A stretch of 64,000 nt of DNA from Pseudomonas tritici (GCF_014268275.3 NZ_CP077084.1:3224001-3288000); one strand, 5' to 3'. Positions 44,657 to 53,876 are shown, numbered from the stretch's first letter. Made by a program: numbers and translations. The notes: generated from the letters alone by a model not told the origin.

Positions 44657-46890
44657 AGTGAGACCTCCAGTCGATCGGGCCCGCGGTTGAGGAACCCACG
44701 CTCGATGGGCTGAAAGCCCGGCGACCAGCGTACGTTTGGATAGGTCTGCAGCAGCAGGCGAGCGCCGATCGTGATTTCCATCCGTGCCAGCAGCGATCCC
44801 AGGCAGAAGTGACGCCCCGCGCCAAAAGCGAAGTGACTGGTCGACTGATTGCCGCGAGCCATATTGAAGGTGTCCGGGTCGGTGAATTGGTCCGGATCAC
44901 GGTTGGCCGAACCGATCAGGCAAGCCAGGGTCGCGCCAGCAGGAATCGTTCCGGACGGCAGTTCCAACGCTTCACGGGCCTCTCGCAATATGAGCTGCAG
45001 CGGAGGGTTACGTCGCAGGGTTTCGGCGAGCGCATCGTCCATCAACTCTGGATTGGCCATCACCGCATCCTTGAGGCCTGGCTCGCTCAACAGGTTGACG
45101 ATGAGATTGGCCAGCGCGCCGTGACTGGTCTCGCTGCCCGCTGTCATGAGGATCGCACAGTAGGCCCTCACGAACGTCTCGGACAACGGCTGACCGTCAA
45201 TGCAGGCTGCCAGGAGTTGCGAGATCAAATCGTCTTTCGGCTCCGCACGGCGGGCGTCGATGTGTGGCTGGATGAAGTCGTAGAAACTGTCTCGGTTGGA
45301 TAACCCACCGGTCAACAGTGAAGGATCCTGTCGATAGTTACCCATATAAGCGAAGCCGATGGCACACCAGTTCTTTAGCTGCGTCACCTCCTCGCAGGTT
45401 TCAGCCGGAAGACCCAGCACCTTGGCCATCACCCGCACCGGCAGTGCGGTGGTGAAATCTTCAATAAGTTCCACCTGGGAGCGGCCGCGCATGCGTTCGA
45501 GCAGATCGGTGGTGACCGAGATGATGGAGGTTTCGAGCACGGCGAGTGTTTTGCTGCGAAATGCTGGGGTGAGCAACGCCCGGTGCTGAGTGTGTTCGCA
45601 GCCGTCCATGGCGACTAGCGTGTGTCCCAGCAGCGGTCCGATCTGCCAAGCGTAGTTATTACTGCTCACCGCTGGATGGGTGAGTGCGGCTTTGACATCC
45701 ACATGGCGACTGACCAGCCACACATCGGTGGGCTCGTCGTAGACAATCGGTAGTGTGGTACGCAAACGCTCATACAAGGGGTAGGGGTCGATTTCGAACT
45801 GTCGGGACTTGAGGGTCGGCGGGGTGAGATTCAGGTCCACTTGCCGGCCGGCCTGCGCCGCGGAATCGTTGGCATGCAGGTGATACCGGGAAACGCTACG
45901 GTGCCAATCGCCCGCCGCCCGCACAATGTGTCGCAGCCGATCCGGGTGGTTCGCGGCGAACGGCGGTTGATCTGCCTGCCGAGTGGCGACAGTGGTGAAC
46001 TGCGCGACCGCCGTATTTACCATCTGATGGGCGGATTCGATTGCGGCTGGCCAATCGAGGCCAGCGCTGCCCGCCAGTATCGAGACTAGATTGAAGCGCT
46101 CACCACACACCACATCTTTGGCAATCGAATGGATGTCGTTCGTCCAGGCAATAATGTCGGCACTGTGTTCGCGTAACCTGTTCCACCCTTCGATGTCGGC
46201 TGAAGGCTGGTAGGGGTCGAGCGTTTCGGCCCCATCGATCAGATCAAAGAAGAACAGCGCGCCAAACGAGTCCCGACGCAGCGGCAGATACTCGGCCAAT
46301 GTGAGCGTCGTGTCGGTTTCGCGCATTCGTACCAGCGTCGCCTGCGCATGCAGATGCCGGATCAAATGCCGCACGAGCCTTTGTCGCCAACGCTCGTCAC
46401 CCAAGTACCGGGTCTGTGGCCACAGATCATCGACCAGGGCAACGAGCATGGGGTCGTCAAATCGGTTCTTGTCACCCGACAGGTCAGCACTGTTCTGCTC
46501 GGTGACGGCCCGCACCGCACTGACGAAACACGCCAACGTACCGTTTTCCGCCCATGGCCCGTCGTCGATGCGGTCATCGAGAATGAGTGCCCACAGATAC
46601 CAGCACACCAGGATCTCGGCCCGATGCGTGGGCGCTTCCCCGCACAGCGCTATCCCCAGTTCGAGCAGTGGAGTGGTGCTCAGACGATGTGCACCGCGGC
46701 GGCCGATCAAACCGTAGCGCTGGGCCCAGGCGAGAGCATGCGCGCGCAAATGAGCGCTGTCGGTGCGGGGTGGCGGACAGGAGAAAGGAAGGTCTATCTG
46801 AGGAATAATCAGCGTTGATCGCGGTAAATGATCGCTATGGCCGTGGCCGTGGCCGGTGCCGGGATCGCTTTCGCGGTGTTCCGGGGGCAT
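44653..46890 (-). CDS. Terpene synthase-cytochrome P450 fusion protein
   Basis: A 745-residue two-enzyme protein. Residues 1-345 form a class I terpene synthase: DDRID (105-109), pyrophosphate-sensing Arg in LRRDSFG (about 206), the NSE motif NDIHSIAKD (251-259, with Asp instead of the final Glu) and the RY pair (335-336), all at normal spacing. Residues about 353-745 are a P450: AGSET in the I-helix (584-588), ETLR (623-626) and the haem loop FGAGRHFCLG with C696. The short His-rich N-terminus (GHGHGHSDH) is unusual. No signal peptide or redox-partner domain is seen. GGAG lies 6 nt before the ATG. It probably cyclises a prenyl diphosphate and then hydroxylates the terpene. Confidence 0.93.
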   Translation of the reverse strand: MPPEHRESDPGTGHGHGHSDHLPRSTLIIPQIDLPFSCPPPRTDSAHLRAHALAWAQRYGLIGRRGAHRLSTTPLLELGIALCGEAPTHRAEILVCWYLWALILDDRIDDGPWAENGTLACFVSAVRAVTEQNSADLSGDKNRFDDPMLVALVDDLWPQTRYLGDERWRQRLVRHLIRHLHAQATLVRMRETDTTLTLAEYLPLRRDSFGALFFFDLIDGAETLDPYQPSADIEGWNRLREHSADIIAWTNDIHSIAKDVVCGERFNLVSILAGSAGLDWPAAIESAHQMVNTAVAQFTTVATRQADQPPFAANHPDRLRHIVRAAGDWHRSVSRYHLHANDSAAQAGRQVDLNLTPPTLKSRQFEIDPYPLYERLRTTLPIVYDEPTDVWLVSRHVDVKAALTHPAVSSNNYAWQIGPLLGHTLVAMDGCEHTQHRALLTPAFRSKTLAVLETSIISVTTDLLERMRGRSQVELIEDFTTALPVRVMAKVLGLPAETCEEVTQLKNWCAIGFAYMGNYRQDPSLLTGGLSNRDSFYDFIQPHIDARRAEPKDDLISQLLAACIDGQPLSETFVRAYCAILMTAGSETSHGALANLIVNLLSEPGLKDAVMANPELMDDALAETLRRNPPLQLILREAREALELPSGTIPAGATLACLIGSANRDPDQFTDPDTFNMARGNQSTSHFAFGAGRHFCLGSLLARMEITIGARLLLQTYPNVRWSPGFQPIERGFLNRGPDRLEVSL

Positions 46891-47282
46891 GAAACTCTCC
46901 TTTTTTATAGATAATTGACGGCTATTCCAGGAAGCCGCCTGTTTTGCGACCACTGGCCATGGATGTCCGAAACGCCCTGCGGAACGCGTCGAGATCGTTG
47001 CCCCAGCCGTTCCGGCGCTAGCGCCTTATCGGTCAGCTTTCCAGCCGGCGTGACCTTACTCGAAAGCGAACAGCGTTCGATGTCGGAAAAGGTTGAGATT
47101 GATACGGAAAAAGCCGCTGGATACGGCGCGCAAAGGCCCAGCGCCTGAGTAGTTATGTCGACTTGTCTTTTGTGGGGACAGCGCGAAGCAATGCTGACCA
47201 GATGCAACAAGGGCGGTAGGAGGAGGGCAATTAAACAGGAGAACCTGGGGTTACCGCAGGCGGGTAATCGGTTCTTAACCTG
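46891..47282. other. Intergenic region upstream of the terpene operon
   Basis: About 390 nt with no gene I can support. Short open frames on both strands resemble nothing known. A TATAAA-like box lies about 15 nt before the terpene synthase RBS on the minus strand, without a convincing -35. The region must contain the operon promoter and perhaps decayed sequence. Confidence 0.4.
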
Positions 47283-47310
47283 AACGAAAAGGGACCGATG
47301 TCCCCTCGTT
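47283..47310 (-). terminator. Terminator-like hairpin downstream of the lyase gene
   Basis: The core stem GGGAC/GTCCC with a 4-nt loop is extended by AACGA/TCGTT. On the minus strand CCCTTTTCG follows. It lies 12 nt after the lyase stop codon and separates it from the terpene operon. Confidence 0.5.
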
Positions 47311-47322
47311 CGGGCTTGAGTC

Positions 47323-48192
47323 TTACTCTTTTACGTCCATGAACTCTTCAGCCCACGCCACGTAGCTTTCCGGCAACGTGTACGTGTGCGTCAGCTCGGT
47401 GGCGCTGAGGTTGTCGGTGCTATGGGTCAACTGGCGCTGGGCACGCAAGCTGTCGTAGGTAGCCTTGATCGCGGCAAAGTAAGCGCCGTGGCCGGCAACG
47501 ACTACGCGCACACCGAGGCTGGCCAGCCGCTGGGCGTCATTCAACTTAGGGTTGCCATACGTCACCAGCATCAGCGGCACCGTCAGGTTCTCCGCGATCT
47601 TCTCCAGGTGCTCGAAATCAGCCACACCCACCATGCAAATCCCATCGGCACCGGCTTTCTGATAAGCCAGGGTCCGCTCGATGACCGCTTCGGTCGGCAA
47701 CACACCCGCGTTGGTCCGCGCAATGATCGACAACTCTGGATCAACCCGCGCCTCCAGTGCAGCCCGCACCTTGCCGATGCCTTCTTCAATGGAGATCAGG
47801 TCGGTGGACTTACGCCCAAATTGCGCCGGCAGCAATGTGTCTTCAATCGTCAACGCGGCCACACCGGCGCGCTCAAGTTCTTCGACAGTACGCATTACGT
47901 TCAGCGCGTTACCGTAGCCGTGGTCAGCGTCGGCAATGTACGGCAACTGGGCGACGCGACCGATGCGGGTGGCCTGTTCAACAAACTCACTCAGGGTGAT
48001 CAGCGCGAAATCGGGTGCGGCCAGTACCTGCAACGAAGCGACTGAGCCACCAAGGATGCCGACTTCGAAACCCAGGTCGGCGGCGATACGCGCCGACATT
48101 GGGTCGAATACGGAGGCGGTTTCAACGCACGTTGGGGTGGCTAGCAATTCACGGAATTTGCGGCGCAAGGCTGAGTGAGAGAGTTTCGGCAT
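47323..48192 (-). CDS. Oxaloacetate decarboxylase-type enzyme (ICL/PEP mutase superfamily)
   Basis: A 289-residue alpha/beta-barrel protein. The block [21 protein letters not shown], metal-binding ADADHGYGN (D88, D90) and [12 protein letters not shown] match the oxaloacetate decarboxylase family (P. aeruginosa PA4872 type), not isocitrate lyase or methylisocitrate lyase. The loop with His near residue 236 ([19 protein letters not shown]) is the family-specific active-site segment. It should convert oxaloacetate to pyruvate and CO2 with a divalent metal. It is preceded on the same strand by an Lrp-type regulator gene and a palindrome that may control it. Confidence 0.85.
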   Translation of the reverse strand: MPKLSHSALRRKFRELLATPTCVETASVFDPMSARIAADLGFEVGILGGSVASLQVLAAPDFALITLSEFVEQATRIGRVAQLPYIADADHGYGNALNVMRTVEELERAGVAALTIEDTLLPAQFGRKSTDLISIEEGIGKVRAALEARVDPELSIIARTNAGVLPTEAVIERTLAYQKAGADGICMVGVADFEHLEKIAENLTVPLMLVTYGNPKLNDAQRLASLGVRVVVAGHGAYFAAIKATYDSLRAQRQLTHSTDNLSATELTHTYTLPESYVAWAEEFMDVKE

Positions 48193-48296
48193 GTTCTTTC
48201 CTGGTTCTGGTCATCGTCGAGTGACGATCAATGTCTATTCGTGGTGGTGCGAGATTAACACGCCAGGAAACAGGGGATTATGACGTTTAAGGCAGG

Positions 48297-48317
48297 CGTA
48301 TGCGTTTAACGCATACG
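48297..48317. repeat. Perfect palindrome between the Lrp-type and lyase genes
   Basis: Ten-nt arms CGTATGCGTT and AACGCATACG with a single central T. It starts 7 nt after the Lrp-type stop and lies about 105 nt before the lyase ATG. There is no T-run on the minus strand, so an operator is as likely as a terminator. Confidence 0.6.
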
Positions 48318-48323
48318 GCCTCT

Positions 48324-48788
48324 TCAAAGCAGCGGCAAACGGTTGATCACCTTCATCTCGCGCAGCGAGATATTTGAGCGGATGTTGAACACGCCTGGTA
48401 GCTTGCGCAGCACTTTCTCGACGAATCGGCTGTAGTCATCAAGGTCTTTAGCGACGACCTGCAACAGGAAGTCGGCTTCTCCTGTGGTGTTGTAACAGGC
48501 GAGCACATTCGGGCTGTCCAGAATGATCGCTTCGAACTGCGCGGTCACATCTTCGCCATGCTGGGTACACGCGATCTGTACGAACGCCATGACGCCGATA
48601 CCGAGTTTGCGACGATTGAGTACCGCCTGAAAACCCTCGATGACCCCAGACTCTTCAAGCCGTTTTTGCCGCCTCCAGCAGGAGGCCTCGCTCATCGCCA
48701 ATTGCTCGGCCAATTTTGCATTGGACAGCTTTCCATCCCGTTGTAGACGGTCGGCAATTTCAAGGTCGACTTTATCGAGTTTTTCCAC
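48324..48788 (-). CDS. Lrp/AsnC-family regulator
   Basis: A 154-residue Lrp-type regulator with the N-terminal HTH (LDKVDLEIADRLQRDGKLSNAKLAEQLAMSEASCWRRQKRLEESGVIEGF). The ligand-binding RAM domain follows (VMAFVQIACTQHGEDVTAQFEAI, ACYNTTGEADFLLQVVAKDLDDYSRF, VFNIRSNISLREMK). It is divergent from a zinc alcohol dehydrogenase (135 nt) and upstream of the lyase gene. Either may be its target. The dehydrogenase promoter region is the more usual place for its binding. Confidence 0.92.
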   Translation of the reverse strand: MEKLDKVDLEIADRLQRDGKLSNAKLAEQLAMSEASCWRRQKRLEESGVIEGFQAVLNRRKLGIGVMAFVQIACTQHGEDVTAQFEAIILDSPNVLACYNTTGEADFLLQVVAKDLDDYSRFVEKVLRKLPGVFNIRSNISLREMKVINRLPLL

Positions 48789-48923
48789 AGTGAAAGATCC
48801 TTTCAGCAGACCCGCAGGCCAAATCAGTTTCTTGCAGAACTTACTGTAATAGCGCCTTTATAAGAAAGGTAAATTCATAAGATCAACGCATAATGAATGA
48901 ACACTTCAAATTAAGGGGGTTCT

Positions 48924-49964
48924 ATGAAGGCCGTGGTCTACGAAGCATTTTCAGCACCGCCCACGCTGCAGGTGGTTGCCGACCCGGCACCGGAAGCACA
49001 TGGCGTCGTCGTAAAAGTAATGGCCACCGGCGTGTGCCGGAGCGATTGGCATGGGTGGGTCGGGCACGATGCGGACATCGAGCTGCCGCATGTGCCCGGG
49101 CATGAATTGGCGGGCATTGTCGAGGCCGTGGGCAAGGATGTCGTGAAGTGGAAAATCGGCGATCGCGTCACCGTTCCGTTCGTGGGTGGCTGCGGCGCCT
49201 GCCCACAGTGCAATGTGGGTCACCAGCAAGTCTGTGACAGCCAATTTCAACCCGGCTTCACACACTGGGGGTCGTTCGCCGAATACGTATCGATTCATCA
49301 GGCAGACCTCAATCTGGTTGCCCTGCCTGACGCTATGGAATATGCCACCGCCGCCAGTCTGGGTTGCCGTTTTGTCACGTCGTTCCGAGCGGTCGTGGAT
49401 CAAGGCAAAACCACCGCAGGCCAATGGGTGGCGGTGCACGGCTGTGGTGGCGTGGGTTTATCCGCCGTGATGATCGCCAATGCATTGGGCGCCAATGTGA
49501 TCGCGATCGACATTGCCCAGGACAAGCTTGATCTGGCTCAGTCGCTGGGTGCGGCGGTGACTGTGAATGCCAGTCAAGTCGATGATGTAGTGGGCGCCGT
49601 GATGGAGATCAGCGGCGGCGGGGTGCATGTGTCCCTGGATGCCCTGGGACACCCGACGACGTGCTTCAACTCCATTAGCAACCTGCGCAAACGCGGCAAG
49701 CACGTCCAGGTTGGCTTGATGCTGGGCGGTAATAACACGCCCATCGTGCCCATGAGCACTGTGATCGCCAAGGAACTTGAGATCCTGGGCAGCCACGGTA
49801 TGCAGGCTCACCGGTACGATGCGATGTTTGCGATGATCAAGTCCGGAAAACTGTCTCCGCAGCGACTGATAGGGCGCACCATCAGCTTGGAACAGTCCAT
49901 AGACGCGTTAATGAATATGGACAGGTTCGAAGTTGCCGGTGTCACTGTGATTACGCAGTTTTGA
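48924..49964 (+). CDS. Zinc-dependent alcohol dehydrogenase (MDR family)
   Basis: A 346-residue medium-chain dehydrogenase. The catalytic zinc ligands are C38 (GVCRSD) and GHE (H60, E61). The structural zinc site is complete (C90, C93, C96, C104 in [17 protein letters not shown]). The NAD-binding motif is [20 protein letters not shown] lies 4 nt before the ATG. It oxidises a small alcohol or reduces an aldehyde, with the substrate unknown. It is divergent from the Lrp-type regulator, the probable controller. Confidence 0.92.
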   Translation: MKAVVYEAFSAPPTLQVVADPAPEAHGVVVKVMATGVCRSDWHGWVGHDADIELPHVPGHELAGIVEAVGKDVVKWKIGDRVTVPFVGGCGACPQCNVGHQQVCDSQFQPGFTHWGSFAEYVSIHQADLNLVALPDAMEYATAASLGCRFVTSFRAVVDQGKTTAGQWVAVHGCGGVGLSAVMIANALGANVIAIDIAQDKLDLAQSLGAAVTVNASQVDDVVGAVMEISGGGVHVSLDALGHPTTCFNSISNLRKRGKHVQVGLMLGGNNTPIVPMSTVIAKELEILGSHGMQAHRYDAMFAMIKSGKLSPQRLIGRTISLEQSIDALMNMDRFEVAGVTVITQF

Positions 49965-50054
49965 TCAACTAGAGCGCCCATCCAGCCTGATAAGCGCGCA
50001 GGCAGGAGGAGGGCGCCGTCGCCGCATCGCCGACACCTGCCAAAGGTTCGGCAT

Positions 50055-50417
50055 TCAAGCTGGGGTCAACAGGCGCCGTACTTCGGCGATGATCAAATCA
50101 ATCTTGAAGGGCTTATCCAGCACAGCATCAAACAAGTCTGATCTTTCCATGCCGACATGGGCTTGCGCACCACTCACCAGAATAATAGGCAAGTGATTGA
50201 GCGACGGCAGCGCACGTACGGCCGTTGCGAACTCGAGTCCGTCCATAACGGGCATCATGAAGTCGGTAATGATCAACGCTGGCCGTTCCCGCTCCAGCAC
50301 TTCAAGGCCTTTGCGACCATTACCGGCCTTCACGACCATGAATCCTTCATCCTCCAGCGCATAGCCGAGAATATCGGCGATCAAGTATTCGTCGTCGACG
50401 ACAAGGATGGTGGACAT
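50055..50417 (-). CDS. Single-domain response regulator
   Basis: A 120-residue stand-alone receiver: VVDDE (7-10), phospho-acceptor D52 in IITDFMMPVMDG and Lys in VLDKPFKID. It lies 23 nt after the KaiC-like gene on the same strand and is probably co-transcribed. No histidine kinase gene is adjacent, so the phosphodonor is elsewhere or the receiver is modulated directly by the KaiC-like protein. Confidence 0.9.
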   Translation of the reverse strand: MSTILVVDDEYLIADILGYALEDEGFMVVKAGNGRKGLEVLERERPALIITDFMMPVMDGLEFATAVRALPSLNHLPIILVSGAQAHVGMERSDLFDAVLDKPFKIDLIIAEVRRLLTPA

Positions 50418-50440
50418 GTCAATTCAACCTAACCAAGTAC

Positions 50441-51883
50441 TTATGATGCTGAGCCTGGTAGCGCAGAGTGTGCGGGAACTGAGGATGCATGTCGGGAAAC
50501 CTTTCTCAGTTCAACGGTTTGGTCACGGACGACCACCTCCAGCAATGAGGTGTCATAGAAGCTGTCTCTCACTTTAAGAATGGAAAGCGTCCTCTTTAGT
50601 TCAAGTTGAATTTCCTGGAAGCGCATCAGCATCAGGTTGTCGGCGATGCTGGACAGTTCAGAGGCGGGCGCGCTGACCTCGGAGCCGACAAGGTCGTGGA
50701 TCTCGATGGATGCAAATACCGTGACGCCCCTGGAACGCAGCTCGTTCATCAGAGCGCTGTAGAAGTCGGTGATGCGCGCGGGGTTATTCGACACGCGGGT
50801 CATCCCGCTCAAGCTGTCGATGAACAGACGCTTGATGCCTTTCTCCTCGACCACGCGCAACAAGCGTGCACCTAGCCCGTCGAGCAAACCTTCGGTAGTC
50901 GGTTGCCAGGCGATCGTCAGCGCGCCACTGTCTTCCAGCTGCTTTATATCGATGCCCAACGATTCGCCTTTCAGGCGCAAGCGCTGCGGGCTTTCATAGA
51001 AACCAAAGTGCAGGCCCGGCGACTCTACCGTTGATTCAGCCAGAAACTTGAGGCCCAAGGTGGTCTTGCCGATCCCTGATGGCCCCATCACCAGCGTGAC
51101 GCTGGAGCGGTGCAGGCCGCCATTCAGGATGTCATCCAACGACCCGATGCCACTGGGGATACGCGTGAGGTCGGCGTTGTCGTGTGAAGACGGGTAGCTA
51201 TAGAGGCTTTCCAGGCGCGGATAGACCATCAGGCCGTCGTCAGTGATTTCACACTCATGCAGGCCGGTCAGGGCGCCGCTGCCTCGGGTCTTGCGCAATT
51301 GAATACGCCGGACCGAACGCGTACCGAACAACTCCTCACCCATTTCGATTACACCGTCGACCATCGTGTGCTCGGGGCTACCGTCATCCAATCGCGAGCT
51401 GGTCAGGAACAGGACGGTGCAACCGGCAAAGGCGGCGTGACCTTGCAGTTCAGAAATGAATTTCTTGGTATCGATCGGGGAGTCGGCTTTGGAGCGGGCG
51501 TTGAGTAAACCGTCTACGACCAAGACCGTGGCCTTCTGCCGGCTGATTTCGCGCCGTAGCAGCTTGACCACTTCATCAAGACCTTCGTTTTCCAGTGTGT
51601 CAAACGCGCTGACGAACTGAATTTCCGCGCCCACCCGGGCTGCGTCAAAGAAGCTCAAGGTCGACAGGAACTGGAACAGCCGGTCATGGGACTCGGCCAA
51701 CAGCGTGGCAACCAAGACACGCCCGCCGTTGCGCGCATGGTGGAACCCAAGCTGGTTGGCCAGAATGGTTTTGCCGGACCCAGGGCGACCCTGAATGATA
51801 TAGGAGGCCCCAGCGACCAGTCCGCCCTTGAGGAGGACATCCAACCCTTCGATTCCGCTTTGAAGGCGATTTAGCTTTTCCAC
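50441..51883 (-). CDS. Tandem KaiC-domain ATPase
   Basis: A 480-residue RecA-like protein with two KaiC domains. Walker A motifs are GRPGSGKT (32-39) and GPSGIGKT (267-274), with Walker B-like VLVVDGLL and RLFIDSLS. The glutamate next to the gamma-phosphate is present in both (LLAESHDRL, FYESPQRL), but the usual second Glu of the EE pair is Ser in both. No cyanobacterial KaiA/KaiB genes are nearby. The GTG at 51883 (AGGG 7 nt upstream) starts the domain exactly and avoids overlap. A TTG at 52009 would add 42 residues but overlap the upstream gene by 46 nt. The following receiver gene suggests a signalling role in stress or adaptation. Confidence 0.85.
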   Translation of the reverse strand: MEKLNRLQSGIEGLDVLLKGGLVAGASYIIQGRPGSGKTILANQLGFHHARNGGRVLVATLLAESHDRLFQFLSTLSFFDAARVGAEIQFVSAFDTLENEGLDEVVKLLRREISRQKATVLVVDGLLNARSKADSPIDTKKFISELQGHAAFAGCTVLFLTSSRLDDGSPEHTMVDGVIEMGEELFGTRSVRRIQLRKTRGSGALTGLHECEITDDGLMVYPRLESLYSYPSSHDNADLTRIPSGIGSLDDILNGGLHRSSVTLVMGPSGIGKTTLGLKFLAESTVESPGLHFGFYESPQRLRLKGESLGIDIKQLEDSGALTIAWQPTTEGLLDGLGARLLRVVEEKGIKRLFIDSLSGMTRVSNNPARITDFYSALMNELRSRGVTVFASIEIHDLVGSEVSAPASELSSIADNLMLMRFQEIQLELKRTLSILKVRDSFYDTSLLEVVVRDQTVELRKVSRHASSVPAHSALPGSAS

Positions 51884-51963
51884 AGTACGACCCTGATCGT
51901 TAAACCCAATGGGCAGGATGCTAACGCCATTCGAGCGTTGGGGCCATTCAGGATTTGCATAAC

Positions 51964-52776
51964 CTACGCTTTCGGTACTCCTGGCACATCCATATTTATC
52001 CTGCGCCAAAACGCTTCAGAAAAACTGTAAACCGAGAAAGCAATCAGCCCCAAGGCCATCACCATCAAAATCAACCATCCACCCGGAAGGTTCTGGAGCG
52101 CGTCGAGCGCTTCCTTCATACCAGGTGGGTCCATGGCTTGATAGGTAGAACCGCTGACTGCCAGTAGTAGCGCAATTTCTATAAACACGACGCCACGTGC
52201 CATGAGACCGAACCGAGACACTGGCCGGACGTAGCGCATGACATCTTCATCGGCATTAAAGTATTTCTCGAACGACGCCTTCCATCCCTTAATGATGTGA
52301 GCCACTCCAACGCCAAGTGGAAGGAGGGCGATCAGGTACACCAACACGTTCGAGTACTCCCAAGACAACAGATGCGCCAGCCAATCTTTGGTTTGCCCTC
52401 CGGAATTGCCCGAGCTTCGAATGCCGCTCATGAGGAGGCCGAGTGCAAAAAACGCTAAAGCACCGTTGACGACACCTCCGGAAAACAGGCCCGCTCGAAT
52501 AACCAAACCCTTGAGTTCTGTGCCGTGATGATCGACATCACGCGTCGCTTGCAGGACACGCCAACCTGCAAAAGCGAGCAGACCTGCCACCACAAGCCCA
52601 ACCAAAAAATAGCCGAACGGCTGGCCTAGCAAGGCTTCCAGGCTCTTATGGCTGTCCTTCGGTTTTGTCGAATCGTGTGCTGCCAGCAGCGCGAAGATAC
52701 CGATGATCAAATAAAGCACGCCCCGAGCGGCGTATCCGCCGCGAGCGAGTACTACAAGGCTGTGTTGCGTGGACAT
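51964..52776 (-). CDS. DUF1206 membrane protein
   Basis: A 270-residue inner-membrane protein with about six hydrophobic segments in three repeated pairs. Each repeat begins with a small motif like ARGGYAARGVLYLIIGIFALLAA, GLVIRAGLFSGGVVNGALAFF or FGLMARGVVFIEIALLLAV, which is the DUF1206 repeat. Function unknown. It lies upstream of the KaiC-like gene on the same strand (80-nt gap). ATG 52776 was chosen; its RBS is weak. Confidence 0.85.
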   Translation of the reverse strand: MSTQHSLVVLARGGYAARGVLYLIIGIFALLAAHDSTKPKDSHKSLEALLGQPFGYFLVGLVVAGLLAFAGWRVLQATRDVDHHGTELKGLVIRAGLFSGGVVNGALAFFALGLLMSGIRSSGNSGGQTKDWLAHLLSWEYSNVLVYLIALLPLGVGVAHIIKGWKASFEKYFNADEDVMRYVRPVSRFGLMARGVVFIEIALLLAVSGSTYQAMDPPGMKEALDALQNLPGGWLILMVMALGLIAFSVYSFSEAFWRRINMDVPGVPKA

Positions 52777-52966
52777 TGGATCTATTCCCAAGAGTGATAC
52801 AAGAGCAGACCCATCTTGCCGGGAGGGGTTCGATTGAGGCGATGCCTCTTTCGATGCTCATCAACGTTGAACTTATCAAGGTGCTCATCCCCCTAAAGCA
52901 GTGCAGATGACCTCTCGTTCAGGTTGACCTGGATATACCCACTTACTCGCAAAGATTTGGTGATTT

Positions 52967-53215
52967 ATGAAGCGTGAACAAGTAGAAGGTGTTGCAGAAA
53001 AAGTTGCTGGGAAGGCACAGAGTGTCGTCGGGAAACTGTTTGGTGATTCGAAGCTTGAAGCTGAAGGCGCTGGACGCCAAGCTGCCGGTCAACTGACCCA
53101 AACTTATGGAGATGCACTGGACAGCGTATCTACGTTTGTTAAAGAGAAACCGGTTGCCGCACTTGCAATTGGTGCAGTTGCGCTCTTGGTTCTAGACCGT
53201 CTCTTGCGCCGCTGA
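52967..53215 (+). CDS. CsbD-like small stress protein with C-terminal membrane anchor
   Basis: An 82-residue protein. The N-terminal half (MKREQVEGVAEKVAGKAQSV, then GDSKLEAEGAGRQAAG) matches CsbD-type general stress proteins. The C-terminal 22 residues (PVAALAIGAVALLVLDRLLRR) form an ElaB/DUF883-like membrane anchor with a positive end. It may tether to the inner membrane under stationary-phase or osmotic stress. Function is not established. Confidence 0.8.
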   Translation: MKREQVEGVAEKVAGKAQSVVGKLFGDSKLEAEGAGRQAAGQLTQTYGDALDSVSTFVKEKPVAALAIGAVALLVLDRLLRR

Positions 53216-53305
53216 TTCAGACCAGCAGGCGTATAACGTCTTTTGGTTGCGGTGGCCCCGTATTGACGGTTTCCACCGCAATGAAATCTCTGGAAAAAAG
53301 ATAGT

Positions 53306-53818
53306 ATGGAAATGTCAGACGTTAAGCTTGCCCGGGTAACGCGCAAAGATGTTGACGAGCTTCTACACGCAAATCGGGAAAGCCGGGAATATCATGGCTG
53401 CTGGGTACAGCCGTTCACAACCGCTGCGGGGTTCGAGGAGTGGTATTCGGCTCAAATCATAGGCGCAAGCGTTGGGCTAGTGGCCCGCGATAGAGAATCT
53501 GGCCACATTGTCGGAGTCACCCATCTGAGCCAGATCTTCTATAAAGGATTTCAAAACGCCTATCTCAGCTACTGGGGCATGGTCTCGTTTGCTGGGACTG
53601 GAAGAATGTCCCAGGCGGTCGAGTTGACAACGATGTATGCCTTTGAGGAGTTAGGGCTTCACCGTATCGAAGCCAATATTCAACCTGAAAATGTGCGATC
53701 AATAGCTCTGGTCAAACGTCTCGGATTTCAGAAAGAGGGGTTTTCTCCGAAATACCTTCAGATCGCCGGGGTCTGGTGCGATCACGAGCGCTGGGCACTT
53801 CTGGCCGATGAGCGCTAA
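53306..53818 (+). CDS. GNAT acetyltransferase (RimJ/RimL type)
   Basis: A 170-residue N-acetyltransferase of the RimJ/RimL group. LARVTRKDVDELLHANRESREYHGCWVQP opens the fold, and the acetyl-CoA region is SFAGTGRMSQAVELTTMYAFEELGLHRIEANI with NVRSIALVKRLGFQKEGF. In RimJ the target is the N-terminus of ribosomal protein S5, but many relatives modify other proteins or small amines. A second ATG two codons in is possible; neither has a strong RBS. Confidence 0.85.
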   Translation: MEMSDVKLARVTRKDVDELLHANRESREYHGCWVQPFTTAAGFEEWYSAQIIGASVGLVARDRESGHIVGVTHLSQIFYKGFQNAYLSYWGMVSFAGTGRMSQAVELTTMYAFEELGLHRIEANIQPENVRSIALVKRLGFQKEGFSPKYLQIAGVWCDHERWALLADER

Positions 53819-53876
53819 TCGTGCGGGGTTTCCGTTGCGGGACTTCCTTGCTTGACTTGTATGCTCGGCATATTGG

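Noticed and set aside
46915..47148. A 77-residue plus-strand frame upstream of the terpene operon
   Set aside because: No ribosome binding site and no recognisable protein; its last 22 codons look gene-like but have no supported start.
50441..51883. A circadian clock kaiC
   Set aside because: No kaiA or kaiB nearby and the EE pairs are altered; only the domain family is shared.
51884..52009. A 42-residue N-terminal extension of the KaiC-like protein from a TTG
   Set aside because: It overlaps the upstream DUF1206 gene by 46 nt, and the domain starts exactly at the GTG chosen, which has AGGG at a suitable distance.
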